Of a stretch of DNA of 64,000 bases, positions 16,550-25,533 are shown in pieces. Source of the DNA: Parasphingorhabdus cellanae (GTDB lineage Bacteria; Pseudomonadota; Alphaproteobacteria; Sphingomonadales; Sphingomonadaceae); assembly GCF_017498565.1 (NCBI RefSeq), contig NZ_CP071794.1, positions 3,028,001 to 3,092,000 on the forward strand. The letters are read 5' to 3'. Position 1 is the stretch's first letter. Each line of letters begins with the position of its first letter. The position numbers and the translations under genes were made by a program. Below the pieces are notes generated by a model, which made no database searches, was not told where the DNA came from, and saw nothing but the letters and a program-made list of their open reading frames with translations.

Positions 16550-16729
16550 TCATACAGAACCGCTGGGGTTTTTGCGCTCGTCATTTAGCCGCTGCAAGGC
16601 ATTGATGGCCTCTTCGATTTTAATGGCCGCAATCGCATGACCGCTACCGTCGAGTTTAGATAGAATATCTTCCAGATTCTCGATCAAATCTTGCATGTCG
16701 ACCTTGTCCGTTTTCATTATTATCGACAT
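16550..16729 (-). CDS. 59-residue helical protein, paralogue of the 13.0 kb small protein
   Basis: The ATG at 16727-16729 has AAAGG just upstream; a second in-frame ATG four codons in lacks one. The protein has two predicted helices, DLIENLEDILSKLDG and AIAAIKIEEAINALQRL, aligned without gaps to the 53-residue product of 12973-13134 over the helical part. The pair brackets the LuxR/RadC/winged-helix group on the opposite strand. Function unknown. Confidence 0.65.
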   Translation of the reverse strand: MSIIMKTDKVDMQDLIENLEDILSKLDGSGHAIAAIKIEEAINALQRLNDERKNPSGSV

Positions 16730-16924
16730 TGCCTTTCGATGAGCAAAAAACTGGCATAAACCAAATTAATATTGTGAATTCGTAAGCTAGGATAAGATAG
16801 TTACAATTCGACACGCGAATTTAGGGCACTAGTTCCAACCAGTTACATTTTCAACAAAAATTGCCCACGCCTTGATCTAGAAGATAACTTTTTACGTAAT
16901 GTCCCAAACTGAAGCATGAATTTT

Positions 16925-16942
16925 GAGGGAAATTTATCCCTC
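16925..16942. promoter_or_regulatory. inverted repeat upstream of sthA, candidate operator
   Basis: GAGGGA and TCCCTC arms (6 bp each) flank a 6-base AT spacer, about 100 bases before the sthA start. The stretch 16730-17045 is otherwise AT-rich non-coding sequence. The binding factor is unknown. Confidence 0.35.
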
Positions 16943-17045
16943 GATAAGTCAGTTCTAGCGTCGCAACCTATCATGCAAAACATATCTTGGTCTGACCGTT
17001 AATTTTCTTGTCCCTCACCGTTAACCATGGATGAAAGGGGTTGAT

Positions 17046-18467
17046 ATGTCAGATTTTGACTATGACTTTGTTATAATCGGAGGCGGTCCAGCTGGCCGCA
17101 GAGCAGCGATCCAGGCATCGAAACTGGGTAAAGCCGTTGCTATTGTCGATGATCAAAAGAAAATAGGCGGTGTTTCGGTTCATACAGGGACCCTCCCATC
17201 AAAAACAATCAGGGAGTCCGTCCTATCCGTTACCGGGTGGCGTGATCAGTATTTCAAGTCCGGACGGCAGCGTGACGGTGCGGATGCGACGCGGGATTCT
17301 ATATCCTCACGCCTTTCCACAACGCTGGGTGACGAAGTTGAAGTGATCGACAGCCAACTATCTCGCAACAATATCACGACGCTGAAAGGCAAAGCAAAAT
17401 TCGCTAGTCCGAACAAACTGGCTGTCTCACAAACAGTTCAAGGTAAGAAGATAAGTTACAGCGTCACAGCTGAAAAATTCCTTATCGCTGTCGGCACCAA
17501 ACCATATAGACCAAAACAAATACCGTTTAACGGGACAACTATTCTCGACAGTGATTGCATCGCGGCAAATATGCCGATGCCAAAATCCATCATCATTATT
17601 GGTGGCGGTGTCATTGGTCTGGAATATGCCACCATATTTTCAACCCTTGAGATCCCGGTTACCGTTGTCGAAGCGCGCGAAAATATATTGGAATTTATTG
17701 ATCGAGATATTGTTTCCAACTTCAGCCATCAACTTTCAGAACGAGGCATCAGTCTGCGTCTGGGGCGTTCCGTTGACAAGATTACGCTGGATAAAGAAGA
17801 TCATCCGCAAGTCCAGCTAGACGACGGGCGTCAATTACGGGCAGATATGCTGCTTTTTACAGCGGGTCGCGTCGGCGCTGTGGACGGGCTTGGCCTCGAC
17901 AAGATCGGCGTGTTCCCGGACAATAGAGGGCGGTTAACAGTCGATCCAAAAACACTGCAAACAACCCAACCTCATGTCTATGCTGCCGGGGATATTATCG
18001 GCTTCCCGTCGCTTGCATCAACCTCGATGGAGCAAGGGCGACTAGCAGCCTGCCACGCTTTTAATCACCCTATTCACAGTTCAGAGCATAGCTTTCCGCT
18101 GGGAATTTATTCGATTCCCGAAATCGCCAGCATCGGTTTGTCGGAAGAGGACGCGAGAGCCAAGGGATTACAGGTTGAAATTGGATTGGCGCGTTTCCAA
18201 GAAACATCGCGCGGGCATATTTTGGGCAATTGCAAAGGCCTATTGAAATGCATTTTTGATCTCAATGATCGAAAGCTGCTGGGCGTACATATTGTTGGCG
18301 AGGGGGCAACAGAATTGATTCACATTGGTCAAGCCGTTCTCAATCTCAATGGCGGCATCGATTATTTGTCCGACACCGTATTTAATTTTCCTACATTAGC
18401 AGAGGCTTACAAAGTTGCGGCGCTCGACGCTTACAACCGAATGCCACAACCCAAATTGAGAGCATGA
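17046..18467 (+). CDS. sthA: soluble pyridine nucleotide transhydrogenase (Si-specific)
   Basis: SthA is a cytoplasmic FAD enzyme that reversibly moves hydride between NADPH and NAD+. The product has the FAD motif GGGPAG at residues 12-17 and the NAD motif GGGVIG near residue 177. In place of the redox disulphide of related lipoamide dehydrogenases it has GGVSVHTGTLPSKT, the Thr replacing one Cys as usual in SthA. The C-terminal dimerisation domain ends with FNFPTLAEAYKVAALDA. The start at 17046 (MSDFDYDFVIIGG) has AAAGGGG 5 bases upstream and is preferred to the ATG at 17031. A diguanylate cyclase gene follows after 1 base. Confidence 0.93.
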   Translation: MSDFDYDFVIIGGGPAGRRAAIQASKLGKAVAIVDDQKKIGGVSVHTGTLPSKTIRESVLSVTGWRDQYFKSGRQRDGADATRDSISSRLSTTLGDEVEVIDSQLSRNNITTLKGKAKFASPNKLAVSQTVQGKKISYSVTAEKFLIAVGTKPYRPKQIPFNGTTILDSDCIAANMPMPKSIIIIGGGVIGLEYATIFSTLEIPVTVVEARENILEFIDRDIVSNFSHQLSERGISLRLGRSVDKITLDKEDHPQVQLDDGRQLRADMLLFTAGRVGAVDGLGLDKIGVFPDNRGRLTVDPKTLQTTQPHVYAAGDIIGFPSLASTSMEQGRLAACHAFNHPIHSSEHSFPLGIYSIPEIASIGLSEEDARAKGLQVEIGLARFQETSRGHILGNCKGLLKCIFDLNDRKLLGVHIVGEGATELIHIGQAVLNLNGGIDYLSDTVFNFPTLAEAYKVAALDAYNRMPQPKLRA

Positions 18468-18468
18468 C

Positions 18469-19554
18469 GTGAAAATCGATATTAAGAATATATTGGACAG
18501 CTATTTTCGTGAAAATGGCAATGACGAAACATGCCCAGTTTGCACTGAAGAGGACGGCCAAAGGTCACCTCTTTATGCTATAGCTGGTTTCATCCGGCAG
18601 CATGGATTGTTGCTTTCGTCTCGCAACCTTGAATTGGCTTGGGCCTTTATTTGTGGTGGCAATAGCATGCTGAAGAGCGAGATTATGGGGCTTTCCTCGG
18701 CCGGTCGGCTTGACAATGCCTCGGCCAGTGAATTGTTCGACAAATATCTGAGCCCTGATGTTGGTGCTCAAATCGATAAAATAGTGTTGGAAGCCATCGA
18801 GCATATCCGAACCACTACGAAAATTATCGAGGATGGAAACAAGAAGACCACCGAGTGTGAAGAAAACCTGATGGAGCAGGCTGATAATATCCGAGCCAAA
18901 CCTGCCGATATCGATGCTGCTATAAAAAAGCTGCTCAGTCTTTCAAAGTTGATGGTAGAGTCGACACGTGAAAATCGAGAACGAATTTCTGAGACCAATA
19001 AAAAGCTGGCCACGCTGCAGAATGAGCTTGAGCAAGCCAGAAATGAAGCTGATTTTGATCAGCTGACCAAATTGCCCAACCGGCGAAAATTTGACCGGAC
19101 ATTGGATGAAAAACTGAAAAAATTGGCTGAAGAAAAATTGCAGCTGGTCTTGGTTTTCATCGATATTGATCATTTCAAGAAAGTGAATGATACGTTTGGT
19201 CATGAATGCGGTGACCGCGTTCTGAGGATGTTTGCTGATGAGCTGGCTTCACTTTCGGACAGCCACTGCCACACATCGCGGTATGGCGGTGAAGAATTTG
19301 CTGTCATTTTTGAAGGTCAGACCATCAATAATGTCTGGAAGATGATTGACCAGTGCCGCCAGTCATTGGCCGGCCGTTCGCTGGTCGACCTGCAATCCGG
19401 CAGACCTCTGGGATCGCTAACATTCTCCGCTGGTATTGCGAAATGCTTGCCTTCAGATACCAAGCGATCCCTTCTTAGAAAAGCGGATCTTGCTCTTTAC
19501 GAAGCGAAGTCGCAAGGCCGCAATACGGTTCTCAAATATTCGAATGACCGGTAG
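18469..19554 (+). CDS. GGDEF-domain diguanylate cyclase
   Basis: The 361-residue protein uses a GTG start one base after the sthA stop. Residues 1-190 are helical with a CPVC pair at 22-25 and a long coiled coil leading into a GGDEF domain (about 195-358). The active site is GGEEF at 273-277, and DQLTKLPNRRKFD opens the domain, so cyclic-di-GMP synthesis is expected. The RxxD inhibitory site is not present before GGEEF, so product inhibition is probably weak. No membrane helix is seen. The cysteine pair could sense redox state or metal, an idea that fits its pairing with sthA but is speculative. Confidence 0.9.
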   Translation: MKIDIKNILDSYFRENGNDETCPVCTEEDGQRSPLYAIAGFIRQHGLLLSSRNLELAWAFICGGNSMLKSEIMGLSSAGRLDNASASELFDKYLSPDVGAQIDKIVLEAIEHIRTTTKIIEDGNKKTTECEENLMEQADNIRAKPADIDAAIKKLLSLSKLMVESTRENRERISETNKKLATLQNELEQARNEADFDQLTKLPNRRKFDRTLDEKLKKLAEEKLQLVLVFIDIDHFKKVNDTFGHECGDRVLRMFADELASLSDSHCHTSRYGGEEFAVIFEGQTINNVWKMIDQCRQSLAGRSLVDLQSGRPLGSLTFSAGIAKCLPSDTKRSLLRKADLALYEAKSQGRNTVLKYSNDR

Positions 19555-19787
19555 GCGGAGCGCGATTGGCCAGTGCTGGAACAGGGTTTCGGTGCTGAAG
19601 TCACTGATCCTGCACAACCACCAGATAACTAGGACCAGTCTATAATTTATCGCAATGAGGCAGGCGAAAACGTCGAGCCTCACTTCGAGCCTTCTCGGTT
19701 GCGCTATATATTATCTGGATGAAAGTGCCTCATCTGCACCATGGCTAAGTCAACGCATGTTATCAAGCGTCATGACATTGGAAAGTA

Positions 19788-19821
19788 ATTGGGCGAGATA
19801 GCTTTCACTATCTCGCCCAAT
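19788..19821. terminator. 14-bp perfect hairpin downstream of the diguanylate cyclase gene
   Basis: ATTGGGCGAGATAG and CTATCTCGCCCAAT pair perfectly around a 6-base loop (CTTTCA). No T-run follows, so it may be a structured 3' end, an attenuator or part of a small RNA. The gene-free stretch 19555-20014 also holds a weaker CAACC/GGTTG stem near 19863-19878. Confidence 0.5.
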
Positions 19822-19952
19822 CGGTTCGCACGCAGACCAGGTGCGCTGCGTAAACCAAAACCCAACCTGCGGGGGTTGTGATGGTCTTGGCAGAAGTTAA
19901 ACTTCTGAATTTGTTATCCAAAGGAAAGCGACGAGTTACAATCGATTTTCAG

Positions 19953-19993
19953 CCCAATTTGGTCGGACGGCACCATTTTAACCCCAAATTGGG
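19953..19993. terminator. inverted repeat between convergent diguanylate cyclase and motB genes
   Basis: CCCAATTTGG (19953-19962) is the exact complement of CCAAATTGGG (19984-19993), 21 bases apart. It lies 22 bases beyond the motB stop codon and could serve as its terminator. A T-rich tail is lacking. Confidence 0.4.
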
Positions 19994-20014
19994 ACTAATC
20001 TGGTCACCGATAAA

Positions 20015-20881
20015 TCAGCTTGTCTTCATCGTTATCGAAATGCGTCTGTTTCGGTCGTCCATACGATCTTGAGGATTATAGGGTTCTGTATCCGCAACAC
20101 CCTCGATCCGAGCCATCCGGTCTATCGATACACCCTGTCTCACAAGTTCCTGCATGGTGGCTTCCGCTCTGCCAGAGGATAGCAGCCAGTTGTTCATGCT
20201 CTTTCCGCTAGCATAAGGCAGGCTGTCTGTATGGCCGCGGATAATGAGTTCATTGTCGACTGTATCGATGATTTTGGCAACTTGCCCGATAAGCTCCGTG
20301 GCACGGGATTTCAGCTTGTCAGTCGCCAATGCGAACATGCTGAAATCGGCCTCGTCTATAATGTCGATCCGCAACCCTTCTTTGGTATCGGTAAAGCGCA
20401 CGTTGGAGAGCAATTTGAGGTTGGCCGGATCATTTTTGAGTTGTTCACGAATACGTTCTTCAAATTCTTTGGCCGTGATTGACTTGGCTTTACCCTCTTT
20501 GCCGCCATCTCTGCCTTTTCTTTCATCGTCGACACCTATCGTATTGCGAGGTACTGACATTGCGGCTGTTCCGCTATTGCTCGCTGGGTGAGGATATTTG
20601 TCAGGATCTGTAACGGACGAGCCGCCGAACATGCCTTTCCCGCCCGCGCTATCACGCTTCACTTGTGCCAGAGTCGGTGCGAAATAATCGGCAATGCCCT
20701 TCCGCTGTTTTTCATCGGTCGCGCCCAGCAACCACATCAACAGGAAAAACGCCATCATCGCTGTCACAAAGTCAGCATAGGCGACTTTCCATGCACCGCC
20801 ATGATGGCCGCTATGTTCTTCCATGATGATCTTTTTGACAATGATTGGTTGAACTGGCTCCGGAGCAGCTTTCTTGGCCAT
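20015..20881 (-). CDS. motB: flagellar stator protein MotB
   Basis: MotB anchors the stator to peptidoglycan and carries the proton-binding Asp. The 288-residue protein has a single membrane helix near residues 35-55 (YADFVTAMMAFFLLMWLLGATD) with the essential Asp at position 37. A C-terminal OmpA-like domain (about 150-285) contains RGHTDSLPY and NNWLLSSGRAEATMQELVRQG, the peptidoglycan-contacting motifs. It lies 3 bases downstream of motA. The typical TAMMAF pattern indicates a proton rather than sodium motor, by family knowledge. Confidence 0.97.
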   Translation of the reverse strand: MAKKAAPEPVQPIIVKKIIMEEHSGHHGGAWKVAYADFVTAMMAFFLLMWLLGATDEKQRKGIADYFAPTLAQVKRDSAGGKGMFGGSSVTDPDKYPHPASNSGTAAMSVPRNTIGVDDERKGRDGGKEGKAKSITAKEFEERIREQLKNDPANLKLLSNVRFTDTKEGLRIDIIDEADFSMFALATDKLKSRATELIGQVAKIIDTVDNELIIRGHTDSLPYASGKSMNNWLLSSGRAEATMQELVRQGVSIDRMARIEGVADTEPYNPQDRMDDRNRRISITMKTS

Positions 20882-20884
20882 GAC

Positions 20885-21748
20885 TTATTTCGCCCTTATG
20901 GCGTCAAAAACGTCAGAAAAACTTGGCTGGTTTGCATGCTGCAGACTCGTCCGCGCAGCTTCAATAATGAGCGGCTGGGGATGGCCGTGTAGGCTGGCAA
21001 TGATCAGCTGTTTGGCGACATGATAAATACTTGCATCGCTTTCAATCACGGAACGCGCACGATTGGCCATTGGGCCAACAAGGCCATAAGCAAGCAAAAC
21101 ACCCAAGAATGTTCCAACAAGCGCGGAGCCGATCATCCCACCCAATATTGTTGGTGGCTTGTCGATGGAGCCCATAACTTTGATAATACCCAGAACAGCA
21201 GCAACAATACCCAAAGCGGGCAGGGCATCAGCCAAATTTTGCAGATTGTCAGCCGGTGCGATCGCTTCGTGATGGTGCGTTTTGATCGCTTGATCCATAA
21301 CATCTTCGACCGCGTGCGGATCGAGCGTGCCTGAGGAAACAACCACGAGCCTCAGACTATCAGCGATAAGATGGATCAGTGTATCGTCCTTCAATAGCTT
21401 TGGATACTCGCTGAATATCGGGGATGCTTTCGGATCTTCGATATGCGGTTCCAAGGCAACCGGACCCTCGCTTTTGAGGATTTTTGTCAGTTTGGAAACT
21501 AGCAATATGCAGTCCATGAAGTCCTGTTTGACGTAGGTTGGACCTTTAAAGACTTTTGCAAAACCGCCCATCAACGCTTTGAGCTGCCCACTGCTATTGC
21601 CGATGATCAGCGCGCCGACGGCTGCTCCGCCGATGATACCCATTTCAACAGGCAGAGCAGCTGCAACAACGCCCAGATCACCGCCGGAAATCATAAACAC
21701 GCCAAACACCATGACGAGCAGGACAACAATACCAATTCCAGCGAACAT
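20885..21748 (-). CDS. motA: flagellar stator protein MotA
   Basis: The 287-residue protein has four membrane helices, a large cytoplasmic loop between helices 2 and 3, and the helix-3/4 stretch DALPALGIVAAVLGIIKVMGSID followed by GGMIGSALVGTFLGVLLAYGLVGPMA. These are diagnostic of MotA. It forms the ion channel with MotB. The gene precedes motB with a 3-base gap. The 124 bases between it and flgL hold no recognised promoter. Confidence 0.97.
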   Translation of the reverse strand: MFAGIGIVVLLVMVFGVFMISGGDLGVVAAALPVEMGIIGGAAVGALIIGNSSGQLKALMGGFAKVFKGPTYVKQDFMDCILLVSKLTKILKSEGPVALEPHIEDPKASPIFSEYPKLLKDDTLIHLIADSLRLVVVSSGTLDPHAVEDVMDQAIKTHHHEAIAPADNLQNLADALPALGIVAAVLGIIKVMGSIDKPPTILGGMIGSALVGTFLGVLLAYGLVGPMANRARSVIESDASIYHVAKQLIIASLHGHPQPLIIEAARTSLQHANQPSFSDVFDAIRAK

Positions 21749-21872
21749 AACGTAATTTCCAATCCACAGGTCCGTTTAGATTTATTTGTTCATCACAAGG
21801 GACGAAGCAAATAATCATCACATTTGTGAACGGAAGAAACCCCAGATGGTTAAGGGGAGAATAATGATGAAA

Positions 21873-22721
21873 TCAGCCGATAAGGCTAATTAATGACGTG
21901 CTCTCTGACTGAGCATAAAGCCGCTGCGCCGCTTCCAAATTAACCAGCAGAGATTGAAAACGGGATATGGCCTCGGCAATATCTGTATTCTCAAGATTTG
22001 AGCGCCGTTCGATCGAACTGATCTGCGACAGCTTTATCCGGTCTTCCTGTTCATCCAACCTATTCACCATTAATCCCTGGCTCGCGAGCAGGCCTGAAAA
22101 ATGATCTGTCAGGCTCTCTACCCGATCCAATTGCTGCGCGCGCTCTGCTTGTGTACCGGTTCGGACGGCTGTAATCATGTTGGCCATGATTGCGTCAAGA
22201 CTATCAGTAGCGCCGCCGCCAATGTCGATATCCTGAGAGACCGCCTGTTGTGGCGGCGTAGGTGTGACCAATATGCCGTTATCGATGCGCACCTGAATGG
22301 GGTCACCGGTATAAAATAGTTGACCGCCATAGCTGTCTTTTGCCTGAGTCAGTTGGTTAAACTGTTCGCGAAGGCTTTCAAGTTCAAGAGCGATAACATC
22401 CCGATCCTGCGGTGCGAGTGTTTCATTGTTTGCAAGCACCATCAATTCCCGGGCCCGCACGACACCATTGGATATTGTATCGAACGTCGATTGTGCCTGT
22501 TGTGCCAAAATACGGGCACGCCCGATATTGTTCAACCACGAGTCCTCAATCGTTGTCTTTCTGCCGATACTGGAGATTTCGACCCAGCTGGAAGGCGATT
22601 CTGACGGCCGGTTCAACTTGATCCCGGTCGCAATGGATTCTTGAGTCTGGCCGATGAGCGTGGTCAGCTCGCTCTGTCGCTGAATAGCATCTGCTGGCCT
22701 GGTTCTATTGATCGATTCCAT
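21873..22721 (-). CDS. flgL: flagellar hook-filament junction protein FlgL
   Basis: FlgL (HAP3) joins the hook-associated FlgK to the filament. The 282-residue protein has flagellin-like helical ends: an N-terminal coiled coil with TGIKLNRPSESPSSWVEIS, and a C-terminal NTDIAEAISRFQSLLVNLEAAQRLYAQ segment ending in SLISLIG. It is the last gene of the flgBCDEFGHIJKL series and starts 27 bases after flgK. Confidence 0.92.
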   Translation of the reverse strand: MESINRTRPADAIQRQSELTTLIGQTQESIATGIKLNRPSESPSSWVEISSIGRKTTIEDSWLNNIGRARILAQQAQSTFDTISNGVVRARELMVLANNETLAPQDRDVIALELESLREQFNQLTQAKDSYGGQLFYTGDPIQVRIDNGILVTPTPPQQAVSQDIDIGGGATDSLDAIMANMITAVRTGTQAERAQQLDRVESLTDHFSGLLASQGLMVNRLDEQEDRIKLSQISSIERRSNLENTDIAEAISRFQSLLVNLEAAQRLYAQSESTSLISLIG

Positions 22722-22748
22722 GGTTCATTCCCTAAAAGCTACCCCGAG

Positions 22749-24080
22749 TTAAAAAATCGCCAGAACGGATTGGACTGTTTCACGGGCGACCTGAATGATC
22801 CGCGCCGATGCCTCATAGGCCTGTTGCAGACGGATCAAGTCGGCCGCCTCACGGTCCAAATCCACTGCTGAAACACGGTCGCGCGATTCCCTCGTTGCCC
22901 GGTCAAAAGCGGTCGCCGCCTCGCTTTCACTCCGGGCAGAAAGCAAATTCTGCGCCTGCCCGACAACGATATTTTCATAGCGCTGTTCGGTACCCGTCGG
23001 CGTCCTCAAATCGGCTAAGGCCAGAATATTGCCGTTGGCTGCCCCGCCCGATGCTGCCAGTGCGAGGTCATCTGCTGTCAAACCCGTTGCTGTGAGGCTG
23101 GCTGCGGTGCCGCCGTGCGAGACGATTGCTGCTCCAGCTGCGCCCGCATCGGTGCGACCATTGGCCTGCCATGTGTTTAATTCATCGGCAAATTGAACAG
23201 CCAAAGCATCGAGATTTGTAGATACAGCAGCCACGTCCGACTGTGCGCGATACAGTCCGCCCAGCGTACCGTTGGTTGGGGATGGCTGGACTGATCCGCC
23301 AATTTCGATATCAAACCCAGCGCCGGGATTTGCCACAAATGTAATTGGGCTAGCATTGTCGAATGTAACCAGACTGGTGCCGTTACGGGAAATGTCGACT
23401 AGCCCGTTGTCCTGAAAACTAATATCGACATCAAGCTTTTCCGTGATCACGGTGAGCGCCGCGTCGCGCTGATCCAGCAACGCGGTATTTTGAGCCGTAC
23501 CGGAACGGGTGGGCCGCAATTTTTCGTTGATGGCGGCAAGTTCGTCCAAAGCCGCATTCAGCTCTGTCACTTCCTGCGTAGCCGCGCCGTCTATCAGTGT
23601 CTTCGTCGCCGACAGGTTCGACGCGGTTTGGTTAAACCGGGAAACTGTGCTTTGAATGTCACCTAGAAACTGGCTTCTAAGCGCCGGTTCAAAAGGAACA
23701 GCGGAAAGCTCTTCGGCGCTAGCAAAAACCTGCGTGAGCTGGCTGCCAACATCGGATTGATTGTTAGCAAGCGCAATTTCTCCCTGGTCCAGCCATTGCA
23801 CCAAAACATCAGTCTGGACTCGGTTGGCTCCTGTCTGGCGGGTGGCGGCTTCAAGAAACTGATCGCTGGCGCGGACGATGCCGTTGATGGCAACGCCGCC
23901 TGTGCCAGTGAAATTGCGATAGATAGGATTGGTAGAACCATCGATGGTCGTGTCGCCGACACTTAACGTGCGGCGGACATAATCGGGATTTTCGGCGTTG
24001 GCGACGTTGGATCCGACGATTTCCAATGCCCGATTATTCACGAGCAAGGCTGAGCGCCCGATAGACAGCAGATCAGACAT
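22749..24080 (-). CDS. flgK: flagellar hook-associated protein FlgK
   Basis: FlgK (HAP1) is the first junction protein between hook and filament. The N-terminus (LLSIGRSALLVNNRALEIVGSNVANAENPDYVRR) has the rod/hook family signature with ANAENPDYVRR. The C-terminus DREAADLIRLQQAYEASARIIQVARETVQSVL is the matching D0 helix. At 443 residues it is shorter than the enterobacterial protein of about 550, mainly in the outer domains. Its ATG overlaps the flgJ stop by one base. Confidence 0.94.
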   Translation of the reverse strand: MSDLLSIGRSALLVNNRALEIVGSNVANAENPDYVRRTLSVGDTTIDGSTNPIYRNFTGTGGVAINGIVRASDQFLEAATRQTGANRVQTDVLVQWLDQGEIALANNQSDVGSQLTQVFASAEELSAVPFEPALRSQFLGDIQSTVSRFNQTASNLSATKTLIDGAATQEVTELNAALDELAAINEKLRPTRSGTAQNTALLDQRDAALTVITEKLDVDISFQDNGLVDISRNGTSLVTFDNASPITFVANPGAGFDIEIGGSVQPSPTNGTLGGLYRAQSDVAAVSTNLDALAVQFADELNTWQANGRTDAGAAGAAIVSHGGTAASLTATGLTADDLALAASGGAANGNILALADLRTPTGTEQRYENIVVGQAQNLLSARSESEAATAFDRATRESRDRVSAVDLDREAADLIRLQQAYEASARIIQVARETVQSVLAIF

Positions 24081-24391
24081 TATTCTTCTCCACCACTGCT
24101 ATTTTGCACATGGCGGCTCAAGAGTTCGGCGACGCCGAACACGCCTTTATCCGCCATATCCTTGGCGAGCATGGAATCCTGCATATCCCGGAATTCTTCC
24201 GTTCCTTGGCCATCGAACAAGCCTTCGCCGAGGGACGAAGCGCGCATGGTCGAGAGCATCTGCCGGACAAAAATCGCTTCGAAATCGGCCGCCATCGTTT
24301 CGAGTGGGGTTTTCGAGCCGTTCGCAGCATCGCTTACTGGATTTGCCAGGGACTGCGGCGCAATACCGCCTGTGTTGTGAGTAATGTTCAT
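24080..24391 (-). CDS. flgJ: rod assembly protein FlgJ, rod-binding domain only
   Basis: The 103-residue protein contains only the N-terminal scaffolding domain (ADFEAIFVRQMLSTMRAS, then FRDMQDSMLAKDMADKGVFGVAELLSR). The C-terminal muramidase domain of enterobacterial FlgJ is absent. That activity is probably supplied by the separate lytic transglycosylase at 33070-33897, as in other alphaproteobacteria. It overlaps flgI by 4 bases and flgK by 1. Confidence 0.9.
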   Translation of the reverse strand: MNITHNTGGIAPQSLANPVSDAANGSKTPLETMAADFEAIFVRQMLSTMRASSLGEGLFDGQGTEEFRDMQDSMLAKDMADKGVFGVAELLSRHVQNSSGGEE

Positions 24392-25512
24392 ATGATGATC
24401 AACTCCGCTTTCAACGCCCCTGCTTGCTTCAATCCTTCAAGTATCGCTGTTAGATCAGACGGTGAAACGCCGATGGAATTAATAGTCTCGACAATTTCTG
24501 ACAAAGAAGCGCGCCGCCCAATCTCAAAAGCCGGGGCTCCATTATCTTCCAAGGCGATATCGCTATTGGGTTCGGTTGCGGTTCGTCCACGGCTAAAGGG
24601 TGCAGGTTGTATAACCGTCGGATTTTCCTCGACACGCACCGTTAGACTTCCGTGACTCACCGCCGCAGGGCCTAAGCGCACCGCGCCGTTAATGACGACT
24701 GTTCCGGTTCTGGCATTGACGATGATCCGGGCGCGGGCTTCAGCCGGTTTTACGATCAGATTTTCGATCTTGCCCATGAGCATGACCCGCTCCTGCGCGC
24801 CGACGGGTGCAACAATACGCACGGTAACGGCATCGGAAGCGATGGCCATATCGGTGCCGACAGCTTCATTAATCGCTTCAGCCACCCGCAAAGAAGTGGT
24901 GAGATCCGCATCCGTCAAATTGAAACTCAGAAATGGTTGGCTCTCGAAACCAGTGGCAACGGTTCTTTCAATAGTGGCACCACCAGAGATCCGGCCGACC
25001 GAAGGAATATTGACCGTCAGCCTCGACCCGTCAGCTGCAGAAATGCCAAGGCCGCCAACTGCTAAATTGCCTTGGGCCATTGCATAGATCTGTTGATCAG
25101 CGCCGTAGAGCGGCATCAATATTAATGTCCCGCCGCGTAACGATTTGGCTTTGCCTAGCGCTGATACAGTAACATCCATTCTTTGGCCCGGTTTTGCAAA
25201 GGCCGGCATTTCGGCGGTTACCATGACGGCGGCCGCATTTTTTGTTGCCGGATTGAGGCCGGGCGGTAGAGCCAAACCAAAGCGGCTGGTCATGCCTTTG
25301 ACGCCTAATGTTGCATATTCCAGACTGTCATCACCGGTTCCGGCAAGCCCTACCACAACGCCATAACCAACCAGCTGGTTGGTCCGGATCCCATCAAAAT
25401 GGCCAAGATCTTTGATCCGCTCTGCTTGTGCGGGTTGGATGGCAATCAACAATGTGATCGCCAAAGCAGCAAACAGATGAATGATGCGGGATGGTGTCGG
25501 GGATAGGGTCAT
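24388..25512 (-). CDS. flgI: flagellar P-ring protein FlgI
   Basis: FlgI polymerises in the periplasm as the P ring around the rod. The 374-residue precursor has a signal peptide (residues 1-30, hydrophobic core LFAALAITLLIAI ending in AQA). The start of the mature protein is the conserved ERIKDLGHFDGIRTNQLVGYGVVVGLAGTGD. Its chaperone FlgA is encoded at 31.6 kb. Confidence 0.97.
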   Translation of the reverse strand: MTLSPTPSRIIHLFAALAITLLIAIQPAQAERIKDLGHFDGIRTNQLVGYGVVVGLAGTGDDSLEYATLGVKGMTSRFGLALPPGLNPATKNAAAVMVTAEMPAFAKPGQRMDVTVSALGKAKSLRGGTLILMPLYGADQQIYAMAQGNLAVGGLGISAADGSRLTVNIPSVGRISGGATIERTVATGFESQPFLSFNLTDADLTTSLRVAEAINEAVGTDMAIASDAVTVRIVAPVGAQERVMLMGKIENLIVKPAEARARIIVNARTGTVVINGAVRLGPAAVSHGSLTVRVEENPTVIQPAPFSRGRTATEPNSDIALEDNGAPAFEIGRRASLSEIVETINSIGVSPSDLTAILEGLKQAGALKAELIII

Positions 25513-25533
25513 ATTTTTTCGCCTGATCGGGAA

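Noticed and set aside
19878..20072. 64-residue open frame between the cyclase gene and motB
   Set aside because: It overlaps an inverted repeat and the motB 3' end, has no ribosome binding site and no recognisable protein pattern.
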